Shown: positions 14,919-23,920 of the stretch, in pieces
Numbering within the stretch: the stretch's first letter is position 1
Layout: each line of letters begins with the position of its first letter
NCBI GenBank assembly: GCA_945872615.1
Contig: CAMBZZ010000012.1
Coordinates: 1-42,174, forward strand
Direction: 5' to 3'
DNA from: an uncultured Clostridia bacterium
GTDB taxonomy: Bacteria; Bacillota; Clostridia; Christensenellales; UBA3700
DNA: 42,174 nt
The notes under the pieces: model-generated
Told to the model about the DNA's origin: nothing
Seen by the model: the letters and a program-made list of their open reading frames with translations, nothing else
Database searches by the model: none
Program-made: the position numbers and the translations under genes

Positions 14919-17357
14919 TTATTTGACTACTATGTTTACGAGGCGTTTCGGTATAACGATTGTCTTAACCACATTCATACCTTCGAGCAGTGCTTTGACT
15001 GTAGGCTCTTCGAGAGCGATTGCTTTGATTTGTTCTGCGTCCGCGTCGCTAGGAACGACGATTTTCGCCTTAACTCTGCTGTTGATTTGCACGGCAAGCT
15101 CATATTCGTCCTTGACTAGAGCCGACTCGTCGCAGGTAGGGAATGCGCGGTTGAACACGCTGTAAGGCCCACCCATCATCTCATTGAGTTCCTCGCTCAC
15201 GTGAGGCACGAAAGGCGCAAGGAGCAACACTAGGTCGTCTACGCAAGAGTAGAAGAACTCTTGATTTTTGTTGTCGCCGAGGTCGCTGTCGTACTTGTAC
15301 AACGCGTTGACGAACTCCATCAAGCGGGCGATAGCCGTGTTGAAAGAGAAGGTTTGCATATCGGCGTCAACTCTACCTATTGTGTAGTTGCGCACGTAAT
15401 TAAGTTCTTTTTCGGCTTTGCCTAGCTCTTGTTTCGGTTGATTCTTTTTGGCTTTGATTACCAATCTTTCCACTCTCTCGAGGAATTTGATTATAGAATC
15501 TATACCGTTGGCATTCCAAGGACCGCCCTCGATATAAGAGAAGCCGAACATGAGGTACATACGGAATGCGTCCGCGCCGTACTTCTTGACGTAGTCGTCA
15601 GGGGAGATGACGTTGCCTCTCGATTTACTCATCTTGTTGCCGTCGGGACCTAGAATAGTGCCTTGGTGCACGAGAGAGGTAAACGGCTCGTCGAAGTTGA
15701 GGTATCCCATATCTCTCAAGGCTTTGGTAAAGAAACGCGCGTAGAGCAAGTGCATACAAGCGTGCTCGGCACCGCCGATATACTTGTCCACAGGCAACAT
15801 TTTGTTGATAATCTCGGGGTCAAACGCCATTTTGTCGTTGTGAGCGTCAGGGTATCTAAGGAAGTACCAGCTCGAACAAACGAATGTGTCCATAGTATCG
15901 GGGTCGCGTCTTGCAGGTCTACCGCATATAGGACAAGTGGTGTTCATAAATTCTTCGCTCTTGAGCAGCGGCGACTTACCGTCAGGCGTAAAGTCTACGT
16001 TGTATGGTAGCTTTACAGGCAGTTGGTCCTCGGGAACGGGAACTTCTCCGCAGTGGTCGCAGTGAATGATAGGGATAGGACAACCCCAATATCTTTGACG
16101 GGATATGAGCCAGTCTCTTAGACGATAGTTGGTCTTGACACCGCCTTTGCCCATCTTTTCGAGTTTGGCTAGGATAGCGGGAATAGCCTCTTCGGTGGTC
16201 ATACCGTCAAACTCTCCGCTATTGACGAGCACGCCGTGTTCGCAATAAGGCAAGTCGTCTGCGCTACCGTCTGCGCTCTTGATAACTCTCTCGATTTTGA
16301 GGTTATACTTGTCGGCAAAAGCAAAATCTCTGTCGTCGTGCGCGCCTACGCCCATGACTGCGCCCGTACCGTATGAGCCGACCACGTAGTCGCCTATCCA
16401 AATAGGCACTCTTTCGCCGTTGATAGGGTTGATGCAGTAGCTACCCGTAAAGGCGCCCGTCTTTTCTCTGGTGGTGGATAGTCTGTCGATTTCGGCAATC
16501 TTAGCCGTTTGCGCCTTGTAGTCCTCCACGGCTTGTTTTTGCTCGGGAGTTGTGAGTTTGTCGACGAGAGGATGCTCGGGAGCAAGCACGACGTACGATA
16601 CGCCGAAGATTGTGTCGGCACGAGTGGTAAACACTCGGAACTTATCGCCCGTTGCGCACTCGAATTCTATCTCACCGCCTTGCGATTTGCCAATCCAATG
16701 TCTTTGCATTGCCTTGGTTTTCTCAGGCCAATCGAGCTTGTCCAAACCTTGCAATAGCTCTTCAGCGTAGTCGGTGATTTTGAAAAACCATTGAGTTAGA
16801 TTTTTTCTGATAACGGGGTGACCGCATCTCTCGCAACAGCCGTCGATTACTTGCTCGTTGGCAAGCACGGTATTGCAGTCGGTACACCAGTTGACGGGTG
16901 CTTGTTTGCGGTAAGCCAGACCCTTTTTGTACAACTGGAGGAATATCCATTGCGTCCACTTATAGTATTCCGGCAAGCAAGTTACCACCTCGTAGTCCCA
17001 GTCGAAGCTACCTCCGATAGCTTTGAGCTGTCCTTCCATCGTTTCGATGTTTTTGAGGGTGCTGTCTTGCGGGTGAACGCCCGTTTTGATAGCGTAGTTT
17101 TCGGCTGGCAAACCAAAGGCGTCGAAGCCCATTGGTTGGAAGACCTCGTAGCCCTTCATTCTTAGGTATCTCGCATAGCTGTCGCTAGGACCGTAGTTGT
17201 ACCAGTGACCGGCGTGCAATTTGGCGCCCGAAGGGTAGGAGAACATCTCCAAAACGTACTTCTTTTTGTCCGTTTTGGACTTGTCAAAACTATATAGGCG
17301 AGTATCCGCCCAAGTTTTTTGCCACTTTTTTTCAATGTTGATAAAGTCCATTTTCAT
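14919..17357 (-). CDS. leuS: Leucine--tRNA ligase
   Basis: It charges tRNA-Leu and edits mischarged tRNA. The 812 residues match bacterial LeuRS. The class I motif HIGH appears as HAGH in [18 protein letters not shown] (about 41-58), and KMSKS in [11 protein letters not shown] (about 573-583). The inserted editing domain is present ([21 protein letters not shown] and [18 protein letters not shown]). Cysteine pairs (CTDC, CERC and CDHC, CPIC) fit the zinc-binding insertions. Its own TTGACA-17-TATTAT promoter lies upstream. The roughly 35-base leader is too short for a T-box, so the usual tRNA-sensing control is absent. First gene of a leuS-serS-acyltransferase operon. Confidence 0.98.
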   Translation of the reverse strand: MKMDFINIEKKWQKTWADTRLYSFDKSKTDKKKYVLEMFSYPSGAKLHAGHWYNYGPSDSYARYLRMKGYEVFQPMGFDAFGLPAENYAIKTGVHPQDSTLKNIETMEGQLKAIGGSFDWDYEVVTCLPEYYKWTQWIFLQLYKKGLAYRKQAPVNWCTDCNTVLANEQVIDGCCERCGHPVIRKNLTQWFFKITDYAEELLQGLDKLDWPEKTKAMQRHWIGKSQGGEIEFECATGDKFRVFTTRADTIFGVSYVVLAPEHPLVDKLTTPEQKQAVEDYKAQTAKIAEIDRLSTTREKTGAFTGSYCINPINGERVPIWIGDYVVGSYGTGAVMGVGAHDDRDFAFADKYNLKIERVIKSADGSADDLPYCEHGVLVNSGEFDGMTTEEAIPAILAKLEKMGKGGVKTNYRLRDWLISRQRYWGCPIPIIHCDHCGEVPVPEDQLPVKLPYNVDFTPDGKSPLLKSEEFMNTTCPICGRPARRDPDTMDTFVCSSWYFLRYPDAHNDKMAFDPEIINKMLPVDKYIGGAEHACMHLLYARFFTKALRDMGYLNFDEPFTSLVHQGTILGPDGNKMSKSRGNVISPDDYVKKYGADAFRMYLMFGFSYIEGGPWNANGIDSIIKFLERVERLVIKAKKNQPKQELGKAEKELNYVRNYTIGRVDADMQTFSFNTAIARLMEFVNALYKYDSDLGDNKNQEFFYSCVDDLVLLLAPFVPHVSEELNEMMGGPYSVFNRAFPTCDESALVKDEYELAVQINSRVKAKIVVPSDADAEQIKAIALEEPTVKALLEGMNVVKTIVIPKRLVNIVVK

Positions 17358-17391
17358 TCCTCAGAAAATTGTAGTTGGTGATACAAATATA

Positions 17392-17420
17392 ATAATATTA
17401 TATTAAGAAAAAATTGTCAA
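17392..17420 (-). promoter_or_regulatory. leuS operon promoter
   Basis: On the minus strand: TTGACA (17420-17415), 17-base spacer, TATTAT (17397-17392). The expected start near 17385 gives a short untranslated leader before the ATG at 17357. Confidence 0.75.
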
Positions 17421-17444
17421 CACATACGCGCGCAATATCCGTCG

Positions 17445-18752
17445 TCAAAGTGCTAGCACCAGCCACAAGCCGAGTAGCGCCGTGAGTAGCGTTGGCAAGG
17501 CAACGATTACGCCCACCTTGACGAAACTAACGTAACTAAACTGCAAGCCGTGTTTTTTGAGGATATTGCTCCACATTATGCCCGCCAAAGCGCCAACGGG
17601 AGTAAGGCAAGCGCCTAGGTTGGAGCCGATGACGGTCGCATATAGGGCGCAAGTTGCGGTATGCCCTGACAAGTTGGAAATTATTGAAGAAAACAACACG
17701 CTCATAGGTATGTTGTTGACCAAGTTGCTCACAAGAAAAGACCCTACACCGTACGTGAGTATAGTCGGCGTAGAATAAAAGGTTTCCGCTATAGTTTTCG
17801 TTACGCCCTTGCCGTCTAGGGCAAAAATCAATACGAACATAGAGAGCACGAAAGGCACGAGTTGCCAAGGCGCCCGTACCAAGCTTTTGCCCAGCACTTT
17901 GGGCGGACGCTTTCTAATCGCTCCGATTATGAGGTTAAAAATACATAGCGACAAAGCAGACAAACTCGCAATCAGCCACATTTCCAGCCCCAAGTAAGGA
18001 CCGATAGCAAGCAATACCGTGCATACGGCAAGGTGAACTATTCCCACGACCAGCAACGGCTTATCATTCAATTCAACGATAGGTGTATCGGTCTCGATTG
18101 GGGCAGATAGAGAGCGACGGAAGAGCAAATATAGCAACGCTAGAGATACGAGCCCCGCCGCCACGGTGGGCAGTATCATCACTTTGAAATAATCCCAAAA
18201 GCTCTGTGAAGCAAAGGTCGCCAAGTATATATTGGTAGGATTGCCTATTATGAGTGCCATGCTCCAAGTATTGGCAGCGACGAATTCCGTAGCAACGTAA
18301 GGCAAAGGATTGATTTTTGCCGCTTTGGCGAAGTAGCAGATAAAGGGCGTAAAGGACAGTATGATTATGTCGTTAGAAGTAAATACCGTCAATACGGCAA
18401 CGATTAGATAAAGCGATACGAACAACCTCTTTTGACTGTTGCCCGCTCTCTTTAGCGTTACGCTTGCCAAATATCCGAATAAACCCAACTCGTCCAAAAA
18501 GACCGACAGCAAAGTCATCGAGATAAATAGCACCAAAATTTTGAGAGGGTTGACGGGGGTGTCGGCAATCAAAAAAGCCGTGACTGAAGATAGAGAGGTT
18601 TGTCCGCAAAGCAAGACTACGATTGCACCTAAAAGCGTAATAACCCAATACGTGTCCACAGAAATTTTGCCAATGCGCAGTTTCGGAAAAAACAATACCG
18701 CCGTTATCATCAATAAACAAGTGGCGGTACATATTATTATTAACGGCAACAT
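17445..18752 (-). CDS. ArsB/SLC13-like anion permease (ion transporter superfamily)
   Basis: A polytopic membrane protein of 435 residues with roughly 11-12 hydrophobic segments. FTSNDIIILSFTPFICYFAKAAKINPLPYV, followed by ANTWSMALIIGNPTNIYLA, matches the conserved first-half motif of the ArsB/NhaD/citrate permease superfamily (TNDxxxLxxxP...GNPxN). The second half repeats it (SNLVNNIPMSVLF and IGSNLGACLTPVGALAGIMWSNIL). This inverted duplication is typical of the fold. The substrate (arsenite, citrate, other anions, Na+/H+) cannot be decided. No arsR or arsC is nearby, so an arsenic role is unsupported. It has its own consensus promoter and no clear terminator before the leuS promoter. Confidence 0.8.
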   Translation of the reverse strand: MLPLIIICTATCLLMITAVLFFPKLRIGKISVDTYWVITLLGAIVVLLCGQTSLSSVTAFLIADTPVNPLKILVLFISMTLLSVFLDELGLFGYLASVTLKRAGNSQKRLFVSLYLIVAVLTVFTSNDIIILSFTPFICYFAKAAKINPLPYVATEFVAANTWSMALIIGNPTNIYLATFASQSFWDYFKVMILPTVAAGLVSLALLYLLFRRSLSAPIETDTPIVELNDKPLLVVGIVHLAVCTVLLAIGPYLGLEMWLIASLSALSLCIFNLIIGAIRKRPPKVLGKSLVRAPWQLVPFVLSMFVLIFALDGKGVTKTIAETFYSTPTILTYGVGSFLVSNLVNNIPMSVLFSSIISNLSGHTATCALYATVIGSNLGACLTPVGALAGIMWSNILKKHGLQFSYVSFVKVGVIVALPTLLTALLGLWLVLAL

Positions 18753-18783
18753 TTTCGACTTCCTCTAAGTAATTGACGAGAGC

Positions 18784-18812
18784 ATTATAGTCCCGTATAT
18801 TTTGGATGTCAA
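18784..18812 (-). promoter_or_regulatory. Promoter of the anion permease gene
   Basis: A perfect consensus on the minus strand: TTGACA (18812-18807), 17-base spacer, TATAAT (18789-18784). It lies about 30 bases before the ATG at 18752, with GAGGAAG as ribosome binding site. A weak AGCA/TGCT hairpin with T runs just upstream (about 18815-18860) could end the preceding symporter transcript. Confidence 0.85.
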
Positions 18813-18900
18813 TCTATCGCCTATCAAAAAATAAAAAAATTTTTAGCAGTTTTTTGCTCTCGATATGACAGCGGCAGTTGCTTGCTAAGGTCAAGTTTTG

Positions 18901-20409
18901 TTAGGCGTTAGCCTCTTGCGCGTCTTCTCCGTCGTCGGCGACTTCTTCCGAGTACTCTTGCGCCGCACAAGTTGCGGCGACTTCTTCGAGCAGTTGACAT
19001 TGTTGAGGTTGCAAAGCGTTTTCTTTGGCAAGAGGCAAGACGTCTTTGCCCGTAGCGCACTCTTTGACGGTTTTGGATAGGGCAATCAACGCTATGGCAT
19101 TTGGCAATACCATTAGGTAGTTGAACATATCCGTCAACTCCCACACGAGGTCGTTGGAGAGTATCGAGCCGAGAAAGATGAAGCCCACGGCAAGCACGGT
19201 ATATACGACGGTGGCTTTTTTGCCAAAGAGGTAGTCTACGTTGAGTTTGCCAAATAGATTCCAGCTCAATATGGTCGAAAAGGCAAAGAAGAACAAGCAA
19301 ACCGCAACAAAAATCGCGCCCGCCTTATCTCCCGCCAGTCCGCCGAAAGCAAGTTGCGCCATATTGGTTTTGTCCACGCCGTCTGCGCTGCCAGAAGCTA
19401 GAATCCCATCGCCCGCATATAGAGAAGAGATGACGACGAGTGCCGTCAAAGTAATCACGACGAAGGTGTCGATAAACATGCCCGCCATAGCTACCACGCC
19501 TTGGTCGTGAGGCTTTTTGACTTGCGCTAAGGCGTGTGCGTGAGGTGTAGAGCCCATGCCCGCCTCGTTGGAGAACAAGCCTCTCTTGGCTCCTTGGCTA
19601 AGAGCCGTCTTGAGAGCCGCGCCCACACCACCGCCGATGATGGCTTGCGGAGCAAAGGCATACTTGAATATCATAGCAATGCTTTGAGGCAAAACTTTGA
19701 CGTTGGCGAAGATGACCACCAACGAGCCCAAAATATATAGAATTGCCATAATAGGAACTATTTTTTCCGTAACTTGGGCAATACGTTTGACCCCGCCGAA
19801 AAAGACTGCTCCGCAAAGAATCGCAATCACCAAACCCACCACCCAAGAAGGTATGCCGAGCGCGTTGTTGAAGGTCGAGGCGATAGAGTTGGATTGCACC
19901 ATACAACCCATAAATCCTAGCGCAAGCACGATAGCCACGGCAAAAAAGCCCGCGAGGAACTTGCCGAAGTTACCCTTAAAGGCGCGTCTTATGTAATAGA
20001 CGGGTCCTCCTTTGACCGAGCCGTCTTCTTCGACGACGCGGGTCTTTTGAGCCAGCACGGCTTCCGCGTATATCGTAGCCATGCCGAAGAATGCAATTAC
20101 CCACATCCAAAAGATAGCTCCGGGACCTCCTAGGAGAATAGCTCCGCACGCTCCGATGATATTGCCCGTGCCGACTTGAGAGGCGACGGCGGTAGTCAAG
20201 GCTTGGAAAGAACTCAGACCGCCTCCGTTTGCTTTGCCCTTAAGAGACAACTCGCCAAACATTTTTTTCATACCTTCGCCAAAACAACGCACTTGAACAA
20301 AGCGAGTTTTGACAGTAAAAAATATACCCGTACCGAGAAGCAGGATTATGAGAAGGTAGTCGGAAAGGTAAGAATTGATTGTCTGTACAACCTTGAGTAA
20401 AGCGTCCAT
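18901..20409 (-). CDS. Alanine/glycine:cation symporter (AGCS family)
   Basis: A sodium-coupled amino-acid importer of 502 residues. Family hallmarks are TRFVQVRCFGEGMKKMF near the N terminus and FQALTTAVASQVGTGNIIGACGAILLGGPGAIFWMW (about 68-103). Further on come the GGPVYYI motif, KRGLFSNEAGMGSTPHAHA and SWNLFGKLNVDYLFG. About ten transmembrane helices are visible. The last 30 residues are an acidic cytoplasmic tail (EEVADDGEDAQE), echoing the acidic tail of the symporter at 6669. It is transcribed alone on the minus strand, divergent from the PutP-like gene. Confidence 0.93.
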   Translation of the reverse strand: MDALLKVVQTINSYLSDYLLIILLLGTGIFFTVKTRFVQVRCFGEGMKKMFGELSLKGKANGGGLSSFQALTTAVASQVGTGNIIGACGAILLGGPGAIFWMWVIAFFGMATIYAEAVLAQKTRVVEEDGSVKGGPVYYIRRAFKGNFGKFLAGFFAVAIVLALGFMGCMVQSNSIASTFNNALGIPSWVVGLVIAILCGAVFFGGVKRIAQVTEKIVPIMAILYILGSLVVIFANVKVLPQSIAMIFKYAFAPQAIIGGGVGAALKTALSQGAKRGLFSNEAGMGSTPHAHALAQVKKPHDQGVVAMAGMFIDTFVVITLTALVVISSLYAGDGILASGSADGVDKTNMAQLAFGGLAGDKAGAIFVAVCLFFFAFSTILSWNLFGKLNVDYLFGKKATVVYTVLAVGFIFLGSILSNDLVWELTDMFNYLMVLPNAIALIALSKTVKECATGKDVLPLAKENALQPQQCQLLEEVAATCAAQEYSEEVADDGEDAQEANA

Positions 20410-20607
20410 TATATCTCCGAGAATCCACGGTTGGTGGAAAAGTCGGCGAGTGCCAACGGAAATATTGTATTATATAATAGGGGTATTTGGCAACCGATTT
20501 TTAGTCAATTAGCGTCAGCAGACGCCAAAAAGTCGATACGTGTCGCAAAAATCGATACTTTTGCCTTGTTTTCTAATGCATTCTGCCGACAAAAATGCTT
20601 GTTTTTA

Positions 20608-20636
20608 TTGAAATCTTTGTAAATATATGGTAAAAT
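20608..20636 (+). promoter_or_regulatory. Promoter of the PutP-like symporter gene
   Basis: TTGAAA (20608-20613), a 17-base spacer and TAAAAT (20631-20636). GGAGGAG follows 8 bases before the ATG at 20664. Confidence 0.75.
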
Positions 20637-20663
20637 AAATCGTATATTTTTCGGAGGAGAGCA

Positions 20664-22289
20664 ATGAACAGCCAATCCATTCAGATTATGATAGCTATGG
20701 TGATTTATATGGTCGCCGTTATAGTTATCGGTATAGTGTTTGCGCGACGCGCCAACAACAGCACCGACAACTATCTTTTGGGAGGACGAAGCCTCGGTCC
20801 GTGGGTGACGGCGATGAGTGCCGAAGCGTCCGACATGAGCGGTTGGTTGCTTATGGGTCTACCGGGGGTTGCCTATTGGTGCGGACTTGCCGATGCCATT
20901 TGGACGGCGATAGGACTTGCCATAGGTACTTACGTCAACTGGCTTTTGGTGTCCAAGAGACTGCGTCGGTACAGCATCAGAGTCAACAACGCCATCACCT
21001 TGCCCGAGTTTTTCTCCAATCGTTTTAGAGAGAGCAAAAAGATAATCATGACGCTGTCGGCGCTGTTTATATTGATATTCTTTACCGTGTACGCGGCAAG
21101 TTGTTTCGTTACGTGTGGCAAGCTTTTTTCTGCGCTCTTCGGTCTTGACTACAAAATAATGATGATAATAGGCGCGGTTTTCGTCTTGGCATACACCATT
21201 CTCGGCGGATTTTTGGCTGAGAGCGCGTCGGACTTTATGCAAGCAATAGTTATGATCGTCGCGCTTGCCAGCATGATAATCTTGTGTACTATCAAGGCGG
21301 GCGGTATAGGACAAGTCATCGAAAACGCAAGACAAATCCCGGGCTTTTTGGAGTTTTTCCAAATTGCCAACCCTAGCATTGGAGAGAACGGAGAGCAGCT
21401 CGTCGAAGCGGGCAAGCCTGTCTTTGGCGAGGCGGGCGCCTACGGTTTCCTTACCGTAATCTCCACTCTTGCTTGGGGCTTGGGATATTTCGGTATGCCG
21501 CAAGTTTTGCTTAGATTTATGGCAATAAGGTCGGAGAAAGAACTCAAACCTTCGAGAAGAATAGCAATGGTATGGGTAGTTATATCCTTGCTTGTTGCAG
21601 TATTTATCGGTATCGTAGGCAGACAGCTTTTCCCAACGGCGCACCTTACGGGCTCGAGTGCGGAGAACATATTCATCACATTGTCTACCTCGTTTTTGCC
21701 ACCGCTCGTTGCGGGCGTGGTTATGGCGGGCATTTTGGCGGCAACGATTTCTTCGTCCGACTCGTATTTGCTTATAGCGGCGTCGGCTTTCGGCAAAAAC
21801 ATTTTCCAAGGCGTGGCAAAGAAGAACGCAACGGACAAGCAGGTTATGTGGGCAACTCGTATTACCTTGCTTGCAATCGTGCTCATTGCCATACTCATCG
21901 CGCTTGACGAGGATAGCGTAATATTTACTATCGTATCGTTTGCTTGGGCGGGCTTTGGCGCTACTTTCGGACCGCTCGTGCTCTTCTCGCTCTTTTGGAA
22001 GCGCATCAACAGACCCGGTGCGATTGCCGGCATGGTTGGCGGAGCGGGCATGGTATTTTTGTGGAAGCTCGTCATCAGACCTCTCGGCGGAGTATGGGGA
22101 ATATACGAACTTTTGCCTGCATTTATCTTCTCGAGTATTTGCATAGTGGTGGTATCGCTACTCACCGCAAAGCCGTCTCAAGAGATTGTGGACGACTTCG
22201 AGGCTGTGGCTAAGGGTGAGACCGTTCCTTATGAGGGCGGCAAAGCCGTAGTACAACAAGCCGAACAAAAAGAGCAAACACAAGCCTGA
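20664..22289 (+). CDS. putP: Sodium/proline symporter (SSS family, PutP-like)
   Basis: A sodium:solute symporter of 541 residues with about 13 transmembrane helices. The segment YLLGGRSLGPWVTAMSAEASDMSGWLLMGLPG (about 37-68) is very close to PutP, including the ASDMSGWLLMGLPG sodium/proline-site helix. GFLAESASDFMQA, WGLGYFGMPQVLLRFMA and ISSSDSYLLIAASAFGKNI are further PutP/SSS signatures. Compared with PutP of E. coli (about 500 residues), it has a longer hydrophilic tail. Proline is the likeliest substrate by similarity. Own promoter; the next gene also has its own. Confidence 0.88.
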   Translation: MNSQSIQIMIAMVIYMVAVIVIGIVFARRANNSTDNYLLGGRSLGPWVTAMSAEASDMSGWLLMGLPGVAYWCGLADAIWTAIGLAIGTYVNWLLVSKRLRRYSIRVNNAITLPEFFSNRFRESKKIIMTLSALFILIFFTVYAASCFVTCGKLFSALFGLDYKIMMIIGAVFVLAYTILGGFLAESASDFMQAIVMIVALASMIILCTIKAGGIGQVIENARQIPGFLEFFQIANPSIGENGEQLVEAGKPVFGEAGAYGFLTVISTLAWGLGYFGMPQVLLRFMAIRSEKELKPSRRIAMVWVVISLLVAVFIGIVGRQLFPTAHLTGSSAENIFITLSTSFLPPLVAGVVMAGILAATISSSDSYLLIAASAFGKNIFQGVAKKNATDKQVMWATRITLLAIVLIAILIALDEDSVIFTIVSFAWAGFGATFGPLVLFSLFWKRINRPGAIAGMVGGAGMVFLWKLVIRPLGGVWGIYELLPAFIFSSICIVVVSLLTAKPSQEIVDDFEAVAKGETVPYEGGKAVVQQAEQKEQTQA

Positions 22290-22295
22290 TTGCTA

Positions 22296-22324
22296 TTGAC
22301 AAAAGTTTTGGAAATTTATAAAAT
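22296..22324 (+). promoter_or_regulatory. Promoter of the PlsC-like gene
   Basis: TTGACA (22296-22301), a 17-base spacer and TAAAAT (22319-22324), starting 7 bp after the putP stop. The ATG at 22353 follows a GGGG-type ribosome binding site. Confidence 0.7.
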
Positions 22325-22352
22325 ATTGTTGGAGTGTAACAAGGGGTGAATT

Positions 22353-23255
22353 ATGAAAAAGGTTGAAGTTGACAACAAAGAAAAAGAAACGTGCGTTTAC
22401 GAGCCAAAAAAGAAGACGCTTTTCTACAAGTTTTGTTATTCGGTAGTCAAGTCGTTGTATGCTAAGAGAGAGTTTTTGGGCATGGAGAACGTTCCGGAAG
22501 AAGCGTCTATCTACGTAGGCAACCATGCTCAAATGAACGGACCTTTGGTGGCGGAATTGTATTTTCCTCTCAAACACTTGACGTGGATGGTGGGCGAGGT
22601 TGCCAATCGCAAAGAATTCCCCGCCTATGCAATGAAGGACTTTTGGCCGTACAAACCCAAGAGTGTAAGGTGGTTTTACAATATGGCTGCGCACATGCTC
22701 GCACCGCTGGCGCAAAATCTCTTTTCTTGTGCCGACGTAATACATATGTATAGAGATCACCGCATCTTTACCACTTGTAAGACGACTATAAAGTGCCTAA
22801 ACGAAGGCTACAACATCATCATCTTCCCCGAGTGCAACGACGAGTACAATCATATAGTCAACGACTTTGAGAGCAATTATATTGACCTTGCCAAGATGTA
22901 CTATAGTAGATACAAAAAGATACTCAAGTTCGTGCCTATGTACAACGCCGCCAAACTTCAAAAGGTGGTATTCGGCAAGCCGATAGCATACGACCCTAAC
23001 GTCCCTATTGAAGAGCAACGCGTTACTATCAACACCTATCTCAAAGAAGAAATCACTCGTCTCGCGGAAGAACTGCCCGTGCACGACGTCATCACTTACA
23101 ACAACTTTGGCAAGTCGCACTATCCGAAGAATAAGGCAGAACTCAATACGTATGAGCAAAATCACCCGGGACAAGTCGCGCCTAAGGTTGACGAAACGGA
23201 GACACCTCTACCAACCGAAAGTCAAGAGAGCAATGCTCCAACCGCCGAAGAATAA
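22353..23255 (+). CDS. PlsC-like acyltransferase family protein with altered motifs
   Basis: 300 residues resembling 1-acyl-glycerol-3-phosphate acyltransferases, which acylate lysophosphatidate at the membrane face. Motif I is VGNHAQMNGP (about 55-64): the catalytic His of NHxxxxD is kept, but the Asp position is Gly. Motif III reads IIIFPECNDEYN instead of FPEGTRS, so Gly is replaced by Cys. KRE-type basic residues before motif I, and the segment PMYNAAKLQKVVFGKPI, match the family's later part. An acidic Pro/Glu-rich tail ends the protein. Activity or substrate may differ from true PlsC. Transcribed alone, with a promoter before and a terminator after. Confidence 0.75.
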   Translation: MKKVEVDNKEKETCVYEPKKKTLFYKFCYSVVKSLYAKREFLGMENVPEEASIYVGNHAQMNGPLVAELYFPLKHLTWMVGEVANRKEFPAYAMKDFWPYKPKSVRWFYNMAAHMLAPLAQNLFSCADVIHMYRDHRIFTTCKTTIKCLNEGYNIIIFPECNDEYNHIVNDFESNYIDLAKMYYSRYKKILKFVPMYNAAKLQKVVFGKPIAYDPNVPIEEQRVTINTYLKEEITRLAEELPVHDVITYNNFGKSHYPKNKAELNTYEQNHPGQVAPKVDETETPLPTESQESNAPTAEE

Positions 23256-23271
23256 TACAAGTAAACAAAAA

Positions 23272-23296
23272 AGCCCCGATTATTCGGGGCTAATTT
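23272..23296 (+). terminator. Terminator of the PlsC-like gene
   Basis: AGCCCCGA (23272-23279) and TCGGGGCT (23284-23291) form a perfect 8-bp stem around TTAT, followed by AATTTATT. It is preceded by an A run, so it could act in both directions. Confidence 0.85.
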
Positions 23297-23406
23297 ATTG
23301 TTCGTCCGACCTACCTAGGAAGAAGTCCAATTTCCCCACTCTTTTTCTAAAGTTTGCATTCCATTCAAACAGCTCAATTTTGATAAAAACCTCGTTTGCA
23401 AGATTC

Positions 23407-23469
23407 TTTTGACAAGATGCAAAGTTTTTTTGACATAATGCCAAAATATTTTGACATAGTGCAAGAAAT
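23407..23469 (+). repeat. Three direct repeats with exact 21-bp period
   Basis: TTTTGACA-AGATGC (23407-23420), TTTTGACATAATGC (23428-23441) and TTTTGACATAGTGC (23449-23462) start exactly 21 bp apart, that is, two helical turns. They lie just upstream of the promoter at 23476-23504. Read on the minus strand they are heptad codons of the frame described separately. Confidence 0.8.
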
Positions 23470-23475
23470 GCTTGC

Positions 23476-23504
23476 TTGAATTCCCGGAGTTTGTATTGTA
23501 TAGT
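23476..23504 (+). promoter_or_regulatory. Promoter-like element downstream of the 21-bp repeats
   Basis: TTGAAT (23476-23481), a 17-base spacer and TATAGT (23499-23504), predicting a start near 23511. No gene begins for 400 bp, so the product would be a long leader of the lipoprotein gene at 23921 or a separate RNA. Confidence 0.45.
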
Positions 23505-23510
23505 AAAAAT

Positions 23511-23920
23511 AGAAGTCTAATGCACGGCGAAAAGAGTTCTTCGTTATTCGCGCCCTAATAATTAGCCGTGAGAAAAACTTCGGAGGACATATTTTTTAGA
23601 CAGTTACTTAGCTAACGAATAGCGTCAAAATCATAAATTTAAGGTAGAGTACGACCAAACGTATGCGTGGACGATCTGCGTCTTAGGAGCTTTGCAAAGT
23701 CTTAGGTAGAAGGTATCATTAGAATTGCGCCAAACAATCGTCAAGATGCTATCGGTCGTATATCGCAGACACTTCGGTATATTGGGCTTGCTGATAAATA
23801 CTTATTTGGCAAACCAACAAAAACAAATGATAAACAACAAAAACTGAATCACACATTCTAATCCACAAAATATATAAATAAGCAGTATAATATACAATAA
23901 CTATTTATTAGGAACTATAC
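23511..23920 (+). other. Gene-free 410-bp region, possible long leader or non-coding RNA
   Basis: No frame codes for a convincing protein: the plus frame around 23580-23850 is interrupted by several stops. The first part can fold, with CACGGC (23523-23528) pairing with GCCGTG (23565-23570) around an inner hairpin. I could not match tmRNA, 6S, RNase P RNA, SRP RNA or a known riboswitch. A TATAAT near 23885 could serve the gene at 23921. Decayed coding sequence is the main alternative. Confidence 0.3.

Larger units (their letters stand above)
23295..23516 (-). pseudogene. Open frame without start codon encoding heptad repeats and an LDFF-GR-D end
   Basis: On the minus strand a frame of about 74 codons stays open from the stop at 23519-23517 to the stop at 23297-23295. 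It has no ATG and no ribosome binding site. It contains three 7-residue repeats (FLALCQN, ILALCQK, NFASCQK) and ends KRVGKLDFFLGRSDEQ. The last part is repeated at 34658-34690, where the translation reads LDFFIGRADRQ, so a protein-like sequence seems to have been copied. It may be a decayed gene, a piece of a mobile repeat, or coincidence. I do not recognise the family. The LDFFLGRSD end recalls the DYLLG-R-D ends of XRE regulators, but no HTH is visible. Confidence 0.35.

Noticed and set aside
17358..17444. T-box leader for leuS
   Set aside because: A consensus promoter leaves only about 30 bases of leader, too short for a T-box.
17445..18752. Calling the permease an arsenite pump (arsB)
   Set aside because: The fold fits a broad anion/Na+ superfamily and no ars genes are nearby, so substrate is left open.
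20859..21809. Minus-strand frame of 316 codons opposite the PutP-like gene
   Set aside because: Arg/Lys/Cys-rich antisense shadow; the plus strand encodes clear PutP motifs.
23407..23469. CRISPR array
   Set aside because: Only three 14-base units spaced 7 bases apart, imperfect, without unique spacers or cas genes.
23511..23900. tmRNA, 6S RNA, RNase P RNA or SRP RNA
   Set aside because: None of the conserved end sequences or core motifs of these RNAs could be found.
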